DNA from: Flavobacteriaceae bacterium UBA4166
GTDB taxonomy: Bacteria > Bacteroidota > Bacteroidia > Flavobacteriales > Flavobacteriaceae
Assembly (NCBI GenBank): GCA_002379985.1
Contig: DFVG01000030.1
Location: 64,129 to 128,128 of the forward strand
Length of the DNA stretch: 64,000 nt
Direction of reading: 5' to 3'
Of the stretch, positions 35,405 through 43,875 are shown one piece after another. Made by a program: the position numbers and the translations under genes. How positions within the stretch are numbered: position 1 is the first letter of the stretch; each line of letters starts with the position of its first letter. The notes beneath the pieces were generated by a model, which was given only the letters and a program-made list of their open reading frames with translations, made no database searches and was not told the DNA's origin.

Positions 35405-37192
35405 CTATTGTAAATGGGTCATTATTTTTTTAGCCTTACTAGCTCCTACAACGGTTTCTAGTTCGTCGAAACTTGCTTTTTTAATTCGTTTGATACTTTT
35501 AAAATGCTGTAGCAAACTCACTACGGTTTTCTCACCAATTCCCGGAATGGTTTCTAAGCTGGTTTGTAACGCTTCCTTACTGCGTTTGTCGCGATGAAAG
35601 GTGATCCCAAAACGGTGCGCTTCATTTCGTAACTGCTGAATGATCTTTAACGTTTCAGATTTTTTATCTAAATACAAGGGAATTGGATCATCTGGATAGA
35701 ACAATTCTTCCAATCGCTTGGCAATTCCTATGATCGCTATCTTTCCTCGCAATTCTAGTGCATCAAGACTTTTTAAGGCTGAGCTTAATTGGCCCTTCCC
35801 CCCATCTATGATGATCAATTGCGGCAAGGGTTGCTCCTCCTCTAACAATCTTTTATAACGCCGGTAGACGACCTCTTCCATAGAAGCAAAATCATCGGGC
35901 CCCTCAACGGTTTTGATATTAAACTTACGATAGTCTTTCTTGCTTGGTTTTCCATTTTTGAAAACCACACACGCTGCCACCGGGTTCGCCCCTTGAATAT
36001 TACTGTTGTCAAAACATTCAATATGTCTGGGCTCTTCTGAGAGTCGGAGGTCTTTTTTCATTTGCGCCATAATTCGATTCTCATGGCGATCAGGGTCTAC
36101 GATCTTGGCCTGTTTAAAGCGCTCCATTCGGTAATACTTGGCGTTGCGAAGGGAAAGATCCAGTATCTTCTTTTTATCGCCGGCTTTCGGAATATGTACT
36201 TTGATCCCTTCTTCTGTTTTTATTCGGAAGGGCACATAAATTTCTTTGGATTGGGAATGAAATCGTTGTCTAAGTTCGATCACCGCCAATTCTAATAATT
36301 CTCGATCGCTTTCGTCCAACTTCTTTTTGAGTTCTAAGGTGTGGGACCGAATGATACTTCCGAAGGAAATCTGAAGAAAATTCACATACCCATAACTCTC
36401 ATCGCTTACCACGGTAAACACATCCACGTTGTTGATCTTGGGATTGACCACAGTGGACTTTACCTGATAGTTTTCCAACACATCGATCTTTTCCTTCACC
36501 CGTTGCGCATCCTCAAACCGAAGCGCTTCCGCATGTTGTTTCATTTGTTTTTTGAAACGTGAGAGTGAATCTTTAAAGTTTCCCTTAATGATGTTCCGGA
36601 TCGCATCGATGTTCTCCAAATAATCCGCTTCCGAATGTTTCCCCTCACAAGGCCCTGCACAATTCCCTAAATGATACTCCAAACAGACTTTGTACTTTCC
36701 GTTACGGATCTTCTCTTCCGCCAGGTCATAATTACAGGTACGCAAAGGGTAGAGTCCGCGAATCAATTCCAACAAAGTGTGAACGGTCTTCATACTGGTA
36801 TATGGGCCGTAATATTCACTGCCATCCCGAATGACCCGGCGCGTGGGAAACACACGCGGAAATCGTTCGTTCTTGATGCATAACCAAGGATATGATTTAT
36901 CATCTTTCAGCATCACATTGTAACGTGGCTGATATTTCTTGATCAGGTTATTCTCTAATAACAATGCATCAGTTTCTGTGGCAACCACAATATGTTTGAT
37001 CGTATGGATCTTACGAACCAACAGGCGTGTACGTGCATTGTCGTGCTTTTTTGTAAAATAGGAAGCAACCCTTTTTTTAAGGTTTTTCGCCTTCCCAACG
37101 TACAGCAGCTTCTCATTCTTATCGTAATATTGATAGACTCCCGGATCGTCGGGGAGGGTAGAGATTTGGAGTTTTACCGAAGCTTCTGCCAT
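35405..37192 (-). CDS. uvrC: Excinuclease ABC subunit UvrC
   Basis: UvrC makes both incisions in nucleotide excision repair. The 595-residue protein has the GIY-YIG domain at the N-terminus (PGVYQYYD and LLYVGKAKNLKKRV), a CxxxxxxC-type segment (CLEYHLGNCAGPC), a UVR motif near residue 215, the RNase H-like domain with ECFDNSNIQG and IIDGGKGQLSSA, and C-terminal helix-hairpin-helix motifs. The -7 element ends only 4 bases before the ATG, so the transcript may be leaderless. Confidence 0.97.
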   Translation of the reverse strand: MAEASVKLQISTLPDDPGVYQYYDKNEKLLYVGKAKNLKKRVASYFTKKHDNARTRLLVRKIHTIKHIVVATETDALLLENNLIKKYQPRYNVMLKDDKSYPWLCIKNERFPRVFPTRRVIRDGSEYYGPYTSMKTVHTLLELIRGLYPLRTCNYDLAEEKIRNGKYKVCLEYHLGNCAGPCEGKHSEADYLENIDAIRNIIKGNFKDSLSRFKKQMKQHAEALRFEDAQRVKEKIDVLENYQVKSTVVNPKINNVDVFTVVSDESYGYVNFLQISFGSIIRSHTLELKKKLDESDRELLELAVIELRQRFHSQSKEIYVPFRIKTEEGIKVHIPKAGDKKKILDLSLRNAKYYRMERFKQAKIVDPDRHENRIMAQMKKDLRLSEEPRHIECFDNSNIQGANPVAACVVFKNGKPSKKDYRKFNIKTVEGPDDFASMEEVVYRRYKRLLEEEQPLPQLIIIDGGKGQLSSALKSLDALELRGKIAIIGIAKRLEELFYPDDPIPLYLDKKSETLKIIQQLRNEAHRFGITFHRDKRSKEALQTSLETIPGIGEKTVVSLLQHFKSIKRIKKASFDELETVVGASKAKKIMTHLQ

Positions 37193-37196
37193 AGCT

Positions 37197-37204
37197 CAAA
37201 GATA
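37197..37204 (-). promoter_or_regulatory. -7 promoter element of uvrC
   Basis: TATCTTTG on the minus strand, with 4 bases (37193-37196) before the ATG at 37192. Transcription would begin at or next to the start codon. Confidence 0.5.
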
Positions 37205-37327
37205 CAGGATGTAAGCCTTTTTTGAGAAAAAATCAAGCAGCAAAAAAATGTTAAAGAGCGGTTAAATAGGATGTTATTGAAATCTGACTCTGGTTAATTC
37301 GCGTACATTTCTTAAATAACAAACTTC

Positions 37328-37726
37328 ATGCAGTCTCTTGATAGGCTTCCTACGCTCACTCATTATTCACTATTGCTGTTGATAATGCTGTATATTTTAG
37401 CGCCTGCTAAAAATATACTTGGGGATGAACTGCATCGTATTTCTCACGCTCTAAGCAATACAGATACCGCTCCTCACCGCCATAAAGGCGCTGGCATGAC
37501 GCATGATCATGAGCATTCAGTACTTCAATTTTTTTCAAGGATTCTAGAGCATCAAAATGACGAAGACCCAAGTACCTTGCTCCATCTGTCTACCCTCGAC
37601 AAACACCTTCCGCAACCAACAATCACGTACATATTACCAACCGTATATACGCCCCATAAGTTTCTGTATTTGGAACATAGTTCAGAGATCAACCACCCCA
37701 CGCCATACCCGCCTCCACAAGTATAA
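37328..37726 (+). CDS. Histidine-rich exported or membrane-anchored protein
   Basis: I do not recognise a family. The 132-residue protein has one N-terminal hydrophobic helix (about 13-30) that could be a signal anchor. After it come 14 histidines in about 105 residues, with clusters PHRH and THDHEHS, and the chain ends in a Pro-rich PYPPPQV tail. It contains no cysteine. The receptor gene starts 62 bases later. This pattern suggests periplasmic binding of zinc, nickel, cobalt or copper with delivery to or from the receptor; it is inference. Confidence 0.65.
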   Translation: MQSLDRLPTLTHYSLLLLIMLYILAPAKNILGDELHRISHALSNTDTAPHRHKGAGMTHDHEHSVLQFFSRILEHQNDEDPSTLLHLSTLDKHLPQPTITYILPTVYTPHKFLYLEHSSEINHPTPYPPPQV

Positions 37727-37787
37727 TTTTCATCTGTTTTAAAAAAAGCTTCTTCGCGGAAGCCATTCATACACCTAAATTATACAC

Positions 37788-40010
37788 ATGAAAACATATA
37801 TATTTTGGGTGGTGGTGCTATGCGCGTCCTTCAGTTTTGGGCAAACACTTAGCGGAACCATCACCACTCCAGACGGACAACCTTTAGAAAATGTTGCCGT
37901 CTTCAATAAAAATTCGGGAGCGCACTCCCACACCAATACGCAAGGATATTTTCAACTTAAAGAAGTTTCGCTTTCCGAAGTGATCTACTTTTCACACATA
38001 GGGTACGAAACGCTTGAATACCCGGTCACTACACTCTCTGGTCTTGAAGATCAAACCTTTGTAATGCAGCCTTCAAGTGTCTCCTTGGCTCAAATCGTGA
38101 TCACTCCAGAACTCAATACCTTACACCAGATCACAGACATTACCTTAAAGACACAACCCGTTAAATCTTCGCAGGAAATTCTTCGGCAAGTGCCCGGCTT
38201 GTTTATAGGGCAGCATGCAGGGGGTGGAAAAGCGGAGCAGATTTTTCTTCGCGGTTTCGATATTGACCACGGTACCGACATCAACTTGTCTGTTGACGGC
38301 TTGCCCATTAATATGGTTTCGCATGCACACGGACAAGGATACAGCGATCTACACTTTATTATTCCCGAAACGCTTGACGATATTGAATTTGGAAAAGGAC
38401 CCTATTACGCAGAAAGAGGCGATTTTACGACGGCAGGTTATGTGGCTTTTCGTACCAAAGATCGTGTAGACAACAGTATGGTTTCTGTAGAGTATGGTGA
38501 TTTTGATTCTTTCCGAACCGTAGGGATGTTCAATATTCTGGATACCGAGCGAAGCGATGCCTTTGTGGCTGCCTCTCTCAACACGTTTGACGGCCCCTTT
38601 GTGAGTCCGCAAAACTTTAATCGATTCAATGCCATGGGTAAATATGTCTTTACCATGCCGGGAGCACAAAAACTGGAAGTGACAGCGTCTCATTTTCAAA
38701 GCAAGTGGGATGCTTCCGGACAAATTCCGCAACGCGCCGTAGATGCCGGAATCATTGGTCGCTTTGGCGCTATTGATGATACGGAAGGTGGAAACACGCG
38801 CCGCACCAATGTATTAGTGAACCACGAAAAGCAACTAGATGGAACCAAAAAATGGACCTCTTCTGCGTACTACACCTATTACGATTTTGAGTTGTTCTCC
38901 AATTTTACCTTCTTTCTAGAAGACCCGGTCAATGGAGATCAAATTGCGCAACGCGAAAACCGAAACATCCTTGGTTTTCAAACCGCGCTATCAGAGTCAT
39001 TAGCACTTGGTAGCACCGATTTTCAATATCGTGCCGGCATGGGTGTACGGTATGATGACGTGAATGATATAGAACTCTCAAACACGCGTAATCGCTATGA
39101 GATCTTAGAACGCCGTGCCTTCGGAAATGTAAATCAAATTAATGCTTTTGCCTATTTGAATACTGAATTTGATTGGGGACAATGGAAACTGAACCCCGCA
39201 GTTCGATTGGACTATTTTAAGTTTGACTATGAGAATTTCCTATCGGAAACCTATGACAACCAAAGCGAACGCAAAGCCTTTGTGAGTCCGAAACTTAATC
39301 TGATTTTTGCACCCTCAGACCGAATCCAATTCTTTTTGAAAAACGGAATTGGGTTTCATTCCAACGATGCCCGCGTCGTGGTTGCCAACAATGGCGAAGA
39401 TATTCTGCCGGCAGCCTACGGAAGTGACCTCGGAAGTATTTGGAAAATAACAGATAATTTAATCTTTGATACCGCCTTATGGGTCTTATTCTTAGAGCAA
39501 GAATTTGTATATGTTGGGGACGCCGGAATTGTAGAACCTAGCGGAAAGACTAGAAGAACCGGAGTTGACATCGGCCTGCGATACGAACCGCTTTCTTGGT
39601 TGCAACTGTACACGAATGCCAATTACACCTATGCGCGGAGCACAGAAGCTCCTGAAGGAGAAGATTATATTCCGTTGGCTCCTGATTTTACCAGTGTAGG
39701 AGGAATAGCCGTGAATGACATCTATAATTTTTCAGGCGGAATCTCCTATCGCTATATCAAAGACCGACCTGCAAATGAGAATAATAGCATTGTCGCCGAA
39801 GGATATTTTGTAACCGATGCGAATGTAAATTACACATGGAATCACTGGCGCTTCGGTATAATTATTGAAAATTTGTTTGACACCGAATGGAATGAAACTC
39901 AGTTCGCTACCGAAAGTCGATTAGCAAACGAACCGGCTCCCGTGGAAGAAATTCATTTTACCCCGGGAACCCCGTTTTTTATTCGAGGAAAAGTTAGCTA
40001 TCAATTCTAA
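37788..40010 (+). CDS. TonB-dependent receptor, metal-type
   Basis: The 740-residue receptor has a signal peptide ending SFGQ, a CarboxypepD-like domain (about 19-95), a plug (about 120-240) and a barrel with the terminal strand GKVSYQF. The plug has the segments GFDIDHGTDINLSVDGLPIN and VSHAHGQGYSDLHF, rich in His and Asp. The receptor also has HSHTNTQGYF near the N-terminus. With the His-rich protein just upstream, import of a divalent metal or metal complex is likely. The substrate is not decided by sequence. Confidence 0.88.
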   Translation: MKTYIFWVVVLCASFSFGQTLSGTITTPDGQPLENVAVFNKNSGAHSHTNTQGYFQLKEVSLSEVIYFSHIGYETLEYPVTTLSGLEDQTFVMQPSSVSLAQIVITPELNTLHQITDITLKTQPVKSSQEILRQVPGLFIGQHAGGGKAEQIFLRGFDIDHGTDINLSVDGLPINMVSHAHGQGYSDLHFIIPETLDDIEFGKGPYYAERGDFTTAGYVAFRTKDRVDNSMVSVEYGDFDSFRTVGMFNILDTERSDAFVAASLNTFDGPFVSPQNFNRFNAMGKYVFTMPGAQKLEVTASHFQSKWDASGQIPQRAVDAGIIGRFGAIDDTEGGNTRRTNVLVNHEKQLDGTKKWTSSAYYTYYDFELFSNFTFFLEDPVNGDQIAQRENRNILGFQTALSESLALGSTDFQYRAGMGVRYDDVNDIELSNTRNRYEILERRAFGNVNQINAFAYLNTEFDWGQWKLNPAVRLDYFKFDYENFLSETYDNQSERKAFVSPKLNLIFAPSDRIQFFLKNGIGFHSNDARVVVANNGEDILPAAYGSDLGSIWKITDNLIFDTALWVLFLEQEFVYVGDAGIVEPSGKTRRTGVDIGLRYEPLSWLQLYTNANYTYARSTEAPEGEDYIPLAPDFTSVGGIAVNDIYNFSGGISYRYIKDRPANENNSIVAEGYFVTDANVNYTWNHWRFGIIIENLFDTEWNETQFATESRLANEPAPVEEIHFTPGTPFFIRGKVSYQF

Positions 40011-40020
40011 TGGTTAAGAC

Positions 40021-40060
40021 TAGGCGTTTTTTGTTATCTTTCAACAGCAAAAAACGCCTA
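40021..40060. repeat. Perfect 13-bp inverted repeat before rimK
   Basis: TAGGCGTTTTTTG (40021-40033) is repeated inverted as CAAAAAACGCCTA (40048-40060), with a 14-base centre. The centre holds TATCTTTC (40035-40042), a one-mismatch -7 element. The palindrome ends 5 bases before the rimK ATG. Its T-tracts lie inside the stem, with no T-tract after it, so it is not a normal intrinsic terminator. An operator over the rimK promoter or a leader hairpin is more likely. Confidence 0.6.
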
Positions 40061-40065
40061 CTTTC

Positions 40066-40941
40066 ATGAATATCGCCATTCTATCTCGCGGAGAATATCT
40101 CTATTCTACGCAAAGCCTGTTACGGGCAGGAGCCGTTCGAAATCATGTCATGGAAGTGCTAGATCCTACCAAATGCAGTTTGAGTATTGAAGAGGGTGCT
40201 CCAAGACTCTATTTCTGTAATGAAGTGATCGACGATTTACATGCGGTTATCCCTAGAATTGGAGCTTCTAACACTTTTTTTGGATCGTCTTTAGTGCGTC
40301 ATTTGGAGGCGATGAACGTATTTACGGTGGTCACTGCCGAGTCAATTCTGCAGTCGCGAAATAAATGGACTTCTTTTCAGCTGTTGTCAAAGGCCGGAGT
40401 GCCCGTGCCTAAGACCGTCTTGGGAAATGTCTTCGATATCGAAGAGGTGCTTGCGTCTTTTCAAAAACGTCCGGTAATTCTGAAGGTCTTGCAGGGCACC
40501 CATGGGCAAGGTGTTATTTTGGCTGAGACCTATGCGTCCGCGCTTTCTACGATTGAAACCTTACAATCTTCCGGAGTACGGTTTGTCATTCAAGAGTACA
40601 TTGCCGAATCTAAAGGGTGTGATCTTCGGGCCATCGTCGTAGGCGGCAGAGTGGTAGCAGCTATGAAACGCCAAAGTAAATCCGGGGATTTTAGATCGAA
40701 TTTACATCGGGGCGGCTCTTCAGAACCGATTCGGCTTTCCGAAGCAGAAAAAAGAATTGCGATCAAAGCTGCACAGGTGCTTCGGTTGGGGGTCTGCGGA
40801 GTAGATATTTTACAGGCGAACCAGGGTCCGGTCATCCTAGAAGTCAATTCCACACCCGGATTGGAAGGAATTGAAAAGACGACCGGTGTGAATATTTCAG
40901 AAAAAATTATTACCTATATAGAGCGTCAATCGCAACGATGA
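40066..40941 (+). CDS. rimK: RimK family ATP-grasp alpha-L-glutamate ligase
   Basis: RimK-type ligases add glutamate residues to a C-terminus, classically that of ribosomal protein S6. The 291-residue ATP-grasp protein has the family segments VVTAESILQSRNKW, VILKVLQGTHGQGV and, at the end, VDILQANQGPVILEVNSTPGLEGIE, with metal-binding Glu and Asn (EVN). Its last 4 bases overlap the deacylase gene. The 13-bp palindrome just upstream may control it. The true target in this organism is unknown. Confidence 0.93.
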   Translation: MNIAILSRGEYLYSTQSLLRAGAVRNHVMEVLDPTKCSLSIEEGAPRLYFCNEVIDDLHAVIPRIGASNTFFGSSLVRHLEAMNVFTVVTAESILQSRNKWTSFQLLSKAGVPVPKTVLGNVFDIEEVLASFQKRPVILKVLQGTHGQGVILAETYASALSTIETLQSSGVRFVIQEYIAESKGCDLRAIVVGGRVVAAMKRQSKSGDFRSNLHRGGSSEPIRLSEAEKRIAIKAAQVLRLGVCGVDILQANQGPVILEVNSTPGLEGIEKTTGVNISEKIITYIERQSQR

Positions 40942-41909
40942 AGAAAAAAAAAGCAACAAACATTACCCTACTAGGAGAAACCATTCCACCCGGAAGTTCG
41001 CAAGAATTGAATTTTAGCTTCGCGAAACTTCACACCAACACCCCCATTGATGTTCCTATCATTATTGAGCGATCTCAGTATGAAGGCCCCACGGTACTGA
41101 TCACCGCAGGAATTCATGGGGATGAGGTAAACGGTATCGAGATCGTACGACAGATCGTAAGCAAAGGAATTAACCGACCGAAAATAGGAACAATCATCTG
41201 TATCCCAATTATCAACATTTTCGGCTTTTTACAAAAAGTTCGAGAATTCCCCGACGGGCGCGATCTCAACCGCTCTTTTCCCGGGAGCAGAAGCGGATCG
41301 CTGGCCGGGCGTGTGGCACATCAGCTCATGAGCGATATCATTCCACATGTGCAGTATTGTTTGGATTTTCATACAGGCGGCTCGAGCCGATTCAACGCGC
41401 CACATATCCGCATTGCAAAAGGAAGCAAAGAATTAACGCAATTAGCGGATATTTTCAACGCCCCTTTTATACTCTACGCCAAAAACCTAAAAAAATCCTT
41501 CCGAAATGCTTGTCGGAAGCGAGAAGTCCCCATGTTATTGTTTGAAGGCGGAAAATCGAACAGCATCGATCCTGTAGTGAGCAATACCGGGGTCAACGGA
41601 ACCAAACGCGTACTGCATCACTTAGGAATGCTACAATCAAAATTCAAGGTGTCAACACCCTCCCAAGAATCAGTAATTATCACCCATAGCAAGTGGGTTA
41701 GAGCCCAATATTCGGGTATGTTTCGTTCGTTAGTGAAAGTGGGAAGTTTTGTGAATAAAGGAGAAGTGATCGGTCAAATTACGGATCCCTACGGAAAGAT
41801 CAATCACAGAGTGAGAGCTTCGAACGAAGGATATGTTTTTAACGTGAATGAAGCACCACTAATCTACCAAGGAGACGCCTTGTTTCACCTTTCCACAGAA
41901 TTGCAGTAA
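40938..41909 (+). CDS. Succinylglutamate desuccinylase/aspartoacylase family hydrolase
   Basis: This 323-residue zinc hydrolase of the M14-like aspartoacylase clan has zinc ligands His60 and Glu63 (GIHGDEVNG) and His145 (DFHTGG), plus DLNRSFPG at 109-116. A C-terminal lipoyl-like beta domain includes EVIGQITDPYGK. The gene overlaps rimK by 4 bases and the next gene by 1 base, so all three are translationally coupled. It may remove or edit residues added by RimK, but the substrate is unproven. Confidence 0.9.
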   Translation: MKKKKATNITLLGETIPPGSSQELNFSFAKLHTNTPIDVPIIIERSQYEGPTVLITAGIHGDEVNGIEIVRQIVSKGINRPKIGTIICIPIINIFGFLQKVREFPDGRDLNRSFPGSRSGSLAGRVAHQLMSDIIPHVQYCLDFHTGGSSRFNAPHIRIAKGSKELTQLADIFNAPFILYAKNLKKSFRNACRKREVPMLLFEGGKSNSIDPVVSNTGVNGTKRVLHHLGMLQSKFKVSTPSQESVIITHSKWVRAQYSGMFRSLVKVGSFVNKGEVIGQITDPYGKINHRVRASNEGYVFNVNEAPLIYQGDALFHLSTELQ

Positions 41910-42469
41910 TGGAAAAGCAGCACCTCCGAAAAAAATATAAGGCTCTTCGAGCGCTCCTTTCCGAAGAACAGCGCGAAGAAAAAAGTCTCGCGATTGCCAA
42001 TCAAACACTTCAATTACCAATCTGGGAAAACAGCTACTTCCATTTGTTTCTTAGCATGCCCAACAACAAGGAGGTAAACACAGAGTACCTCTTACATATT
42101 CTGCAAGGAAAAGATAAAAGCGTGGTACTGTCAAAAAGTGATTTTTCCACCTTCGAAATGGATCATTTCCTACTGCAAGAGCACACAAAAATCAAAATTT
42201 CACCTTACGGCATCCCCGAGCCTCAAGACGGGATCACAATCGCTCCAACAATGCTCGACGTGGTATTCGTGCCCTTATTGGCTTTTGACACGTCGGGACA
42301 TCGCGTAGGATACGGCAAAGGATTCTATGATCGATTTTTAGCGCAATGCCGTCCTGATTGCATAAACATAGGACTTTCGTTCTTTGAAGCCGAAGCGCGT
42401 ATTCTCCATGAAAACATGGATTTTCCTCTGCATTATTGTGTTACTCCTGAAAAAATCTACCGCTTTTAA
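41909..42469 (+). CDS. 5-Formyltetrahydrofolate cyclo-ligase
   Basis: The enzyme converts 5-formyl-THF to 5,10-methenyl-THF using ATP, which recycles a folate storage form. The 186-residue protein has LRKKYKALRALLSEEQ at the N-terminus (substrate/ATP Arg/Lys), then VPLLAFDTSGHRVGYGKGFYDRFL, the family signature. It overlaps the deacylase stop by one base, so it is co-translated with the RimK pair; no metabolic link is obvious. Confidence 0.94.
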   Translation: MEKQHLRKKYKALRALLSEEQREEKSLAIANQTLQLPIWENSYFHLFLSMPNNKEVNTEYLLHILQGKDKSVVLSKSDFSTFEMDHFLLQEHTKIKISPYGIPEPQDGITIAPTMLDVVFVPLLAFDTSGHRVGYGKGFYDRFLAQCRPDCINIGLSFFEAEARILHENMDFPLHYCVTPEKIYRF

Positions 42470-42479
42470 AAAAACCGCT

Positions 42480-42487
42480 TATCTTTA
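42480..42487 (+). promoter_or_regulatory. -7 promoter candidate for the CD225 gene
   Basis: TATCTTTA matches TAnnTTTG at seven of eight positions, 32 bases before the ATG at 42520. Confidence 0.4.
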
Positions 42488-42519
42488 AAGCATTATTGAT
42501 AACACTAACTAATTAATTT

Positions 42520-42795
42520 ATGGAAACAAGTAATACTCCAGCGGGCGCTCCACCGGATAACAATCTGGTTTGGGCTATTTTATGTACCGTATTGTGCTGC
42601 CTTCCTTTAGGGATCGTAGCGATTATCAAGTCGACGAAAGTAAAAGAATTGTGGTTACAGGGTGATCATGCCGGCGCACAAAAGGCCGCCGATGATGCCA
42701 AGAAGTACTCTATTTGGGGTGCTGCTATCGGACTCATATTTGTGGTAATCTATTTCATCCTCATGGCCGTAGGAGTTGCCGCCGGTGGATTCTAA
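42520..42795 (+). CDS. CD225/dispanin family membrane protein
   Basis: This 91-residue protein has two membrane helices: residues about 16-36 (VWAILCTVLCCLPLGIVAIIKS) and about 68-88. The Cys-rich CTVLCCLPLG and the K-S-x-K-V segment are the CD225 hallmark, also found in animal IFITM proteins. The role in bacteria is unknown. The DUF2752 gene begins inside its last codons, and the pair probably works together at the inner membrane. Confidence 0.88.
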   Translation: METSNTPAGAPPDNNLVWAILCTVLCCLPLGIVAIIKSTKVKELWLQGDHAGAQKAADDAKKYSIWGAAIGLIFVVIYFILMAVGVAAGGF

Positions 42796-43210
42796 AACAC
42801 ACATACCTACCGCCCTTTTGCTTCTCCTGCTATTGGGCGGTTTTTTTGTGTTCTATTTTTTTAACCCCTCTCAAAGTTCCTTTTTTCTTCCTTGCCCCTT
42901 CAAGCTGGCTACGGGCTATCATTGCCCCGGATGTGGCTCGCAACGCGCCTTGCATCACCTAGCCCACCTTAATATCTCAGGGGCGTTTTCAATGAATCCT
43001 TTAATGGTATTGTCCCTACCGCTCATTGGCTATGGCTTAGGAGTTAAGCTTTATAATAATTTCTTCGGAACCCAACACCGCGTGAACTTCTTTTACCAGA
43101 AATGGTTTATATATGGTTACTTTGGGTTGGCTGTATTGTATTGGGTGCTTCGGAATATTCCCTATGCACCGTTTACCTATTTAGCACCTACTGAAACATG
43201 CTTAGGTTGA
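42776..43210 (+). CDS. DUF2752 membrane protein
   Basis: No ATG start exists in frame near the N-terminus. TTG at 42776 or GTG at 42785 is possible, and both overlap the CD225 gene, so translational coupling is expected. The protein has three hydrophobic segments and the family motif C-P-G-C-G-S-Q-R-A-L-H-H-L at about residues 50-62, whose two Cys and two His could bind a metal. Its function is unknown. The last 9 bases overlap the end of lspA on the other strand. Confidence 0.83.
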   Translation: MPPVDSKTHIPTALLLLLLLGGFFVFYFFNPSQSSFFLPCPFKLATGYHCPGCGSQRALHHLAHLNISGAFSMNPLMVLSLPLIGYGLGVKLYNNFFGTQHRVNFFYQKWFIYGYFGLAVLYWVLRNIPYAPFTYLAPTETCLG

Positions 43211-43843
43211 AGCTTGTTTTGATTCCGTAGCAGAAGTTTCCTCTTGTGCTTTCGGAAAGGCTCGCTTGTTAAAGAAAATCAACAAACATACACCAATTGT
43301 TATAGCAGAATCGGCAATGTTGAATACCGGGTCGAAGAACGTGAAATATTTTCCGCCCCAAAACGGGATCCATTCGGGCAATACCCCTTCCCATAAGGGG
43401 AAATAAAGCATATCAACCACTTTTCCGTGAAATAATGTTCCATAACCGCCTTCCGGGGGAAACATACTCGCCACTTGACTATGGCTGTCGTTGAATATGA
43501 TTCCGTAGAACACAGAGTCAATGATATTGCCCATAGCGCCGGCAAAAATAAAAGAGATCGCTACGATCAACACTCTAGAACCCATATTTTTAACGGAAGT
43601 GTAGAGCCAATATCCAATTCCTACGATGGCCACCAAACGAAACAAGGTGAGCATCAATTTGCCATATTCACCGGGAATCTTTGCCCCCCAGGCCATGCCT
43701 TCATTCTCTACAAAATGGATCTTGAACCAACTGAAGACATCAAAACCATCACCAAGCACAAAACTGGTCTTGATATAAATTTTTGAAACCTGATCGATAA
43801 TCAGAATCAGTAGGATGATGAACGTTGCTTTCTTTAGCGACAT
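43202..43843 (-). CDS. lspA: Lipoprotein signal peptidase
   Basis: LspA cuts the signal peptide of prolipoproteins at the lipid-modified Cys in the inner membrane, serving the many lipoproteins of this organism. The 213-residue protein has four membrane segments. Catalytic aspartates are Asp144 (GKVVDML) and Asp178 (FNIADSA), and NIID lies at 106-109. A loop of about 30 residues between them is typical of Bacteroidota. The promoter element is at 43861-43868. Confidence 0.95.
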   Translation of the reverse strand: MSLKKATFIILLILIIDQVSKIYIKTSFVLGDGFDVFSWFKIHFVENEGMAWGAKIPGEYGKLMLTLFRLVAIVGIGYWLYTSVKNMGSRVLIVAISFIFAGAMGNIIDSVFYGIIFNDSHSQVASMFPPEGGYGTLFHGKVVDMLYFPLWEGVLPEWIPFWGGKYFTFFDPVFNIADSAITIGVCLLIFFNKRAFPKAQEETSATESKQAST

Positions 43844-43860
43844 AGCTAGTAATTAGGGAG

Positions 43861-43868
43861 CAAAAATA
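43861..43868 (-). promoter_or_regulatory. -7 promoter element of lspA
   Basis: TATTTTTG on the minus strand, 17 bases before the ATG at 43843. Confidence 0.45.
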
Positions 43869-43875
43869 GAAATAT

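Noticed and set aside
37328..37726. The His-rich protein as a HYC_CC_PP family member
   Set aside because: It has no cysteine, which that family needs; only the Pro-rich tail is similar.
40021..40060. The 13-bp palindrome as an intrinsic terminator of the TonB receptor
   Set aside because: The T- and A-runs are within the stem and no T-tract follows it, so RNA release would not be expected; an operator fits better.
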